Below are positions 40,634 through 40,699 of a stretch of DNA of 40,699 nucleotides, one piece after another. The position numbers were made by a program, and so were the translations under genes. The DNA is taken from NCBI RefSeq assembly GCF_030733385.1, contig NZ_JASHJC010000024.1, positions 1 through 40,699 of the forward strand. Reading direction: 5' to 3'. The DNA comes from Roseovarius sp. MMSF_3359 (GTDB taxonomy: Bacteria; Pseudomonadota; Alphaproteobacteria; Rhodobacterales; Rhodobacteraceae). The notes beneath the pieces are model-generated. The model was given only the letters and a program-made list of their open reading frames with translations, made no database searches and was not told the DNA's origin. Numbering within the stretch: position 1 is the stretch's first letter; each line of letters opens with the position of its first letter.

Positions 40634-40691
40634 TGGGGGCAAAGCCCCCGCCCTGGGGGCGGGCGGGGGCTGCCCGGCGGTGCCGCCGGGC
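40634..40691. repeat. Cluster of GC-rich hairpins at the right edge
   Basis: Three palindromes lie in a row: GGGGGC-AAA-GCCCCC (40635-40649), GCCCCC/GGGGGC (40644-40660, sharing an arm with the first) and GCCCGGCGG-TG-CCGCCGGGC (40672-40691). The first two cannot form together, so they could compete. No T-run follows inside the window. It may be a REP-like intergenic repeat or a terminator set for the upstream operon; it continues out of view, so its nature is open. Bases 40553-40633 show nothing else. Confidence 0.5.
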
Positions 40692-40699
40692 GGAACAGC

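Overview
The window looks like a chromosomal segment of a Rhodobacterales bacterium (Roseobacter/Rhodobacter group). The support is GC-rich coding sequence, a SAM/SAH riboswitch in front of metK (a class known from this order), an irr gene divergent from fabA-fabB-fabI, and the miaB/phoH/ybeY/corC/lnt/metK housekeeping series. There is no rRNA or tRNA gene, no transposase and no CRISPR array. Genus and species cannot be told from this sequence.

Layout. 1-514: the end of a DUF6338-like gene plus a 51-residue Lys/Pro/Ser-rich microprotein, visibly more AT-rich than the rest. 530-3868 (+): SPFH-GYF protein, cytochrome b561-like membrane protein, membrane-anchored zinc-ribbon protein and nitroreductase, resembling a membrane-stress cluster of the Bacillus YdjG/YdjI type. 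3875-6280: an Hsp20 gene with an FNR-type box, dtd, trmB and a small membrane protein. 6281-6791: non-coding, holding one copy of a hairpin-forming repeat. 6792-10112 (-): thiBPQ thiamine transporter under a TPP riboswitch. 10293-16875: an accessory catabolic block, with a TMADH/N-methylproline-demethylase-type flavoprotein and an XRE-cupin regulator divergent from a Tat-exported solute-binding protein and a CocE/S15 hydrolase, with a 27-bp palindrome between them.

17108-25202 (-): miaB, OmpA-like protein, lipoprotein, phoH, ybeY, corC, lnt, metK. 25311-29834: a possible glycosyltransferase, then a GcvT-like/MttB-like methyltransferase pair divergent from a LysR regulator. 29860-33367: small membrane protein, fabI-fabB-fabA (-), and irr (+). 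33414-34744: quinone reductase and the second, inverted copy of the repeat. 34745-40552: FKBP prolyl isomerase (-), then HAD dehalogenase, alpha/beta hydrolase, threonine dehydratase, EEP nuclease-like protein, a secreted unknown and a PcaD-like lactonase, five of these six joined by overlapping stop/start codons. The right edge is a cluster of GC-rich hairpins.

Themes: methyl/one-carbon chemistry recurs (demethylase flavoprotein, MttB-GcvT pair, metK with a SAM/SAH switch, and thiamine uptake with its own riboswitch). I do not see one large, clearly new defence or biosynthetic system. The most unusual items are the paired hairpin repeat, the corrinoid-protein-less MttB/GcvT module, the SPFH-GYF/zinc-ribbon cluster, and the twin proteins sharing a 'DP-GC-HW-DD' motif.
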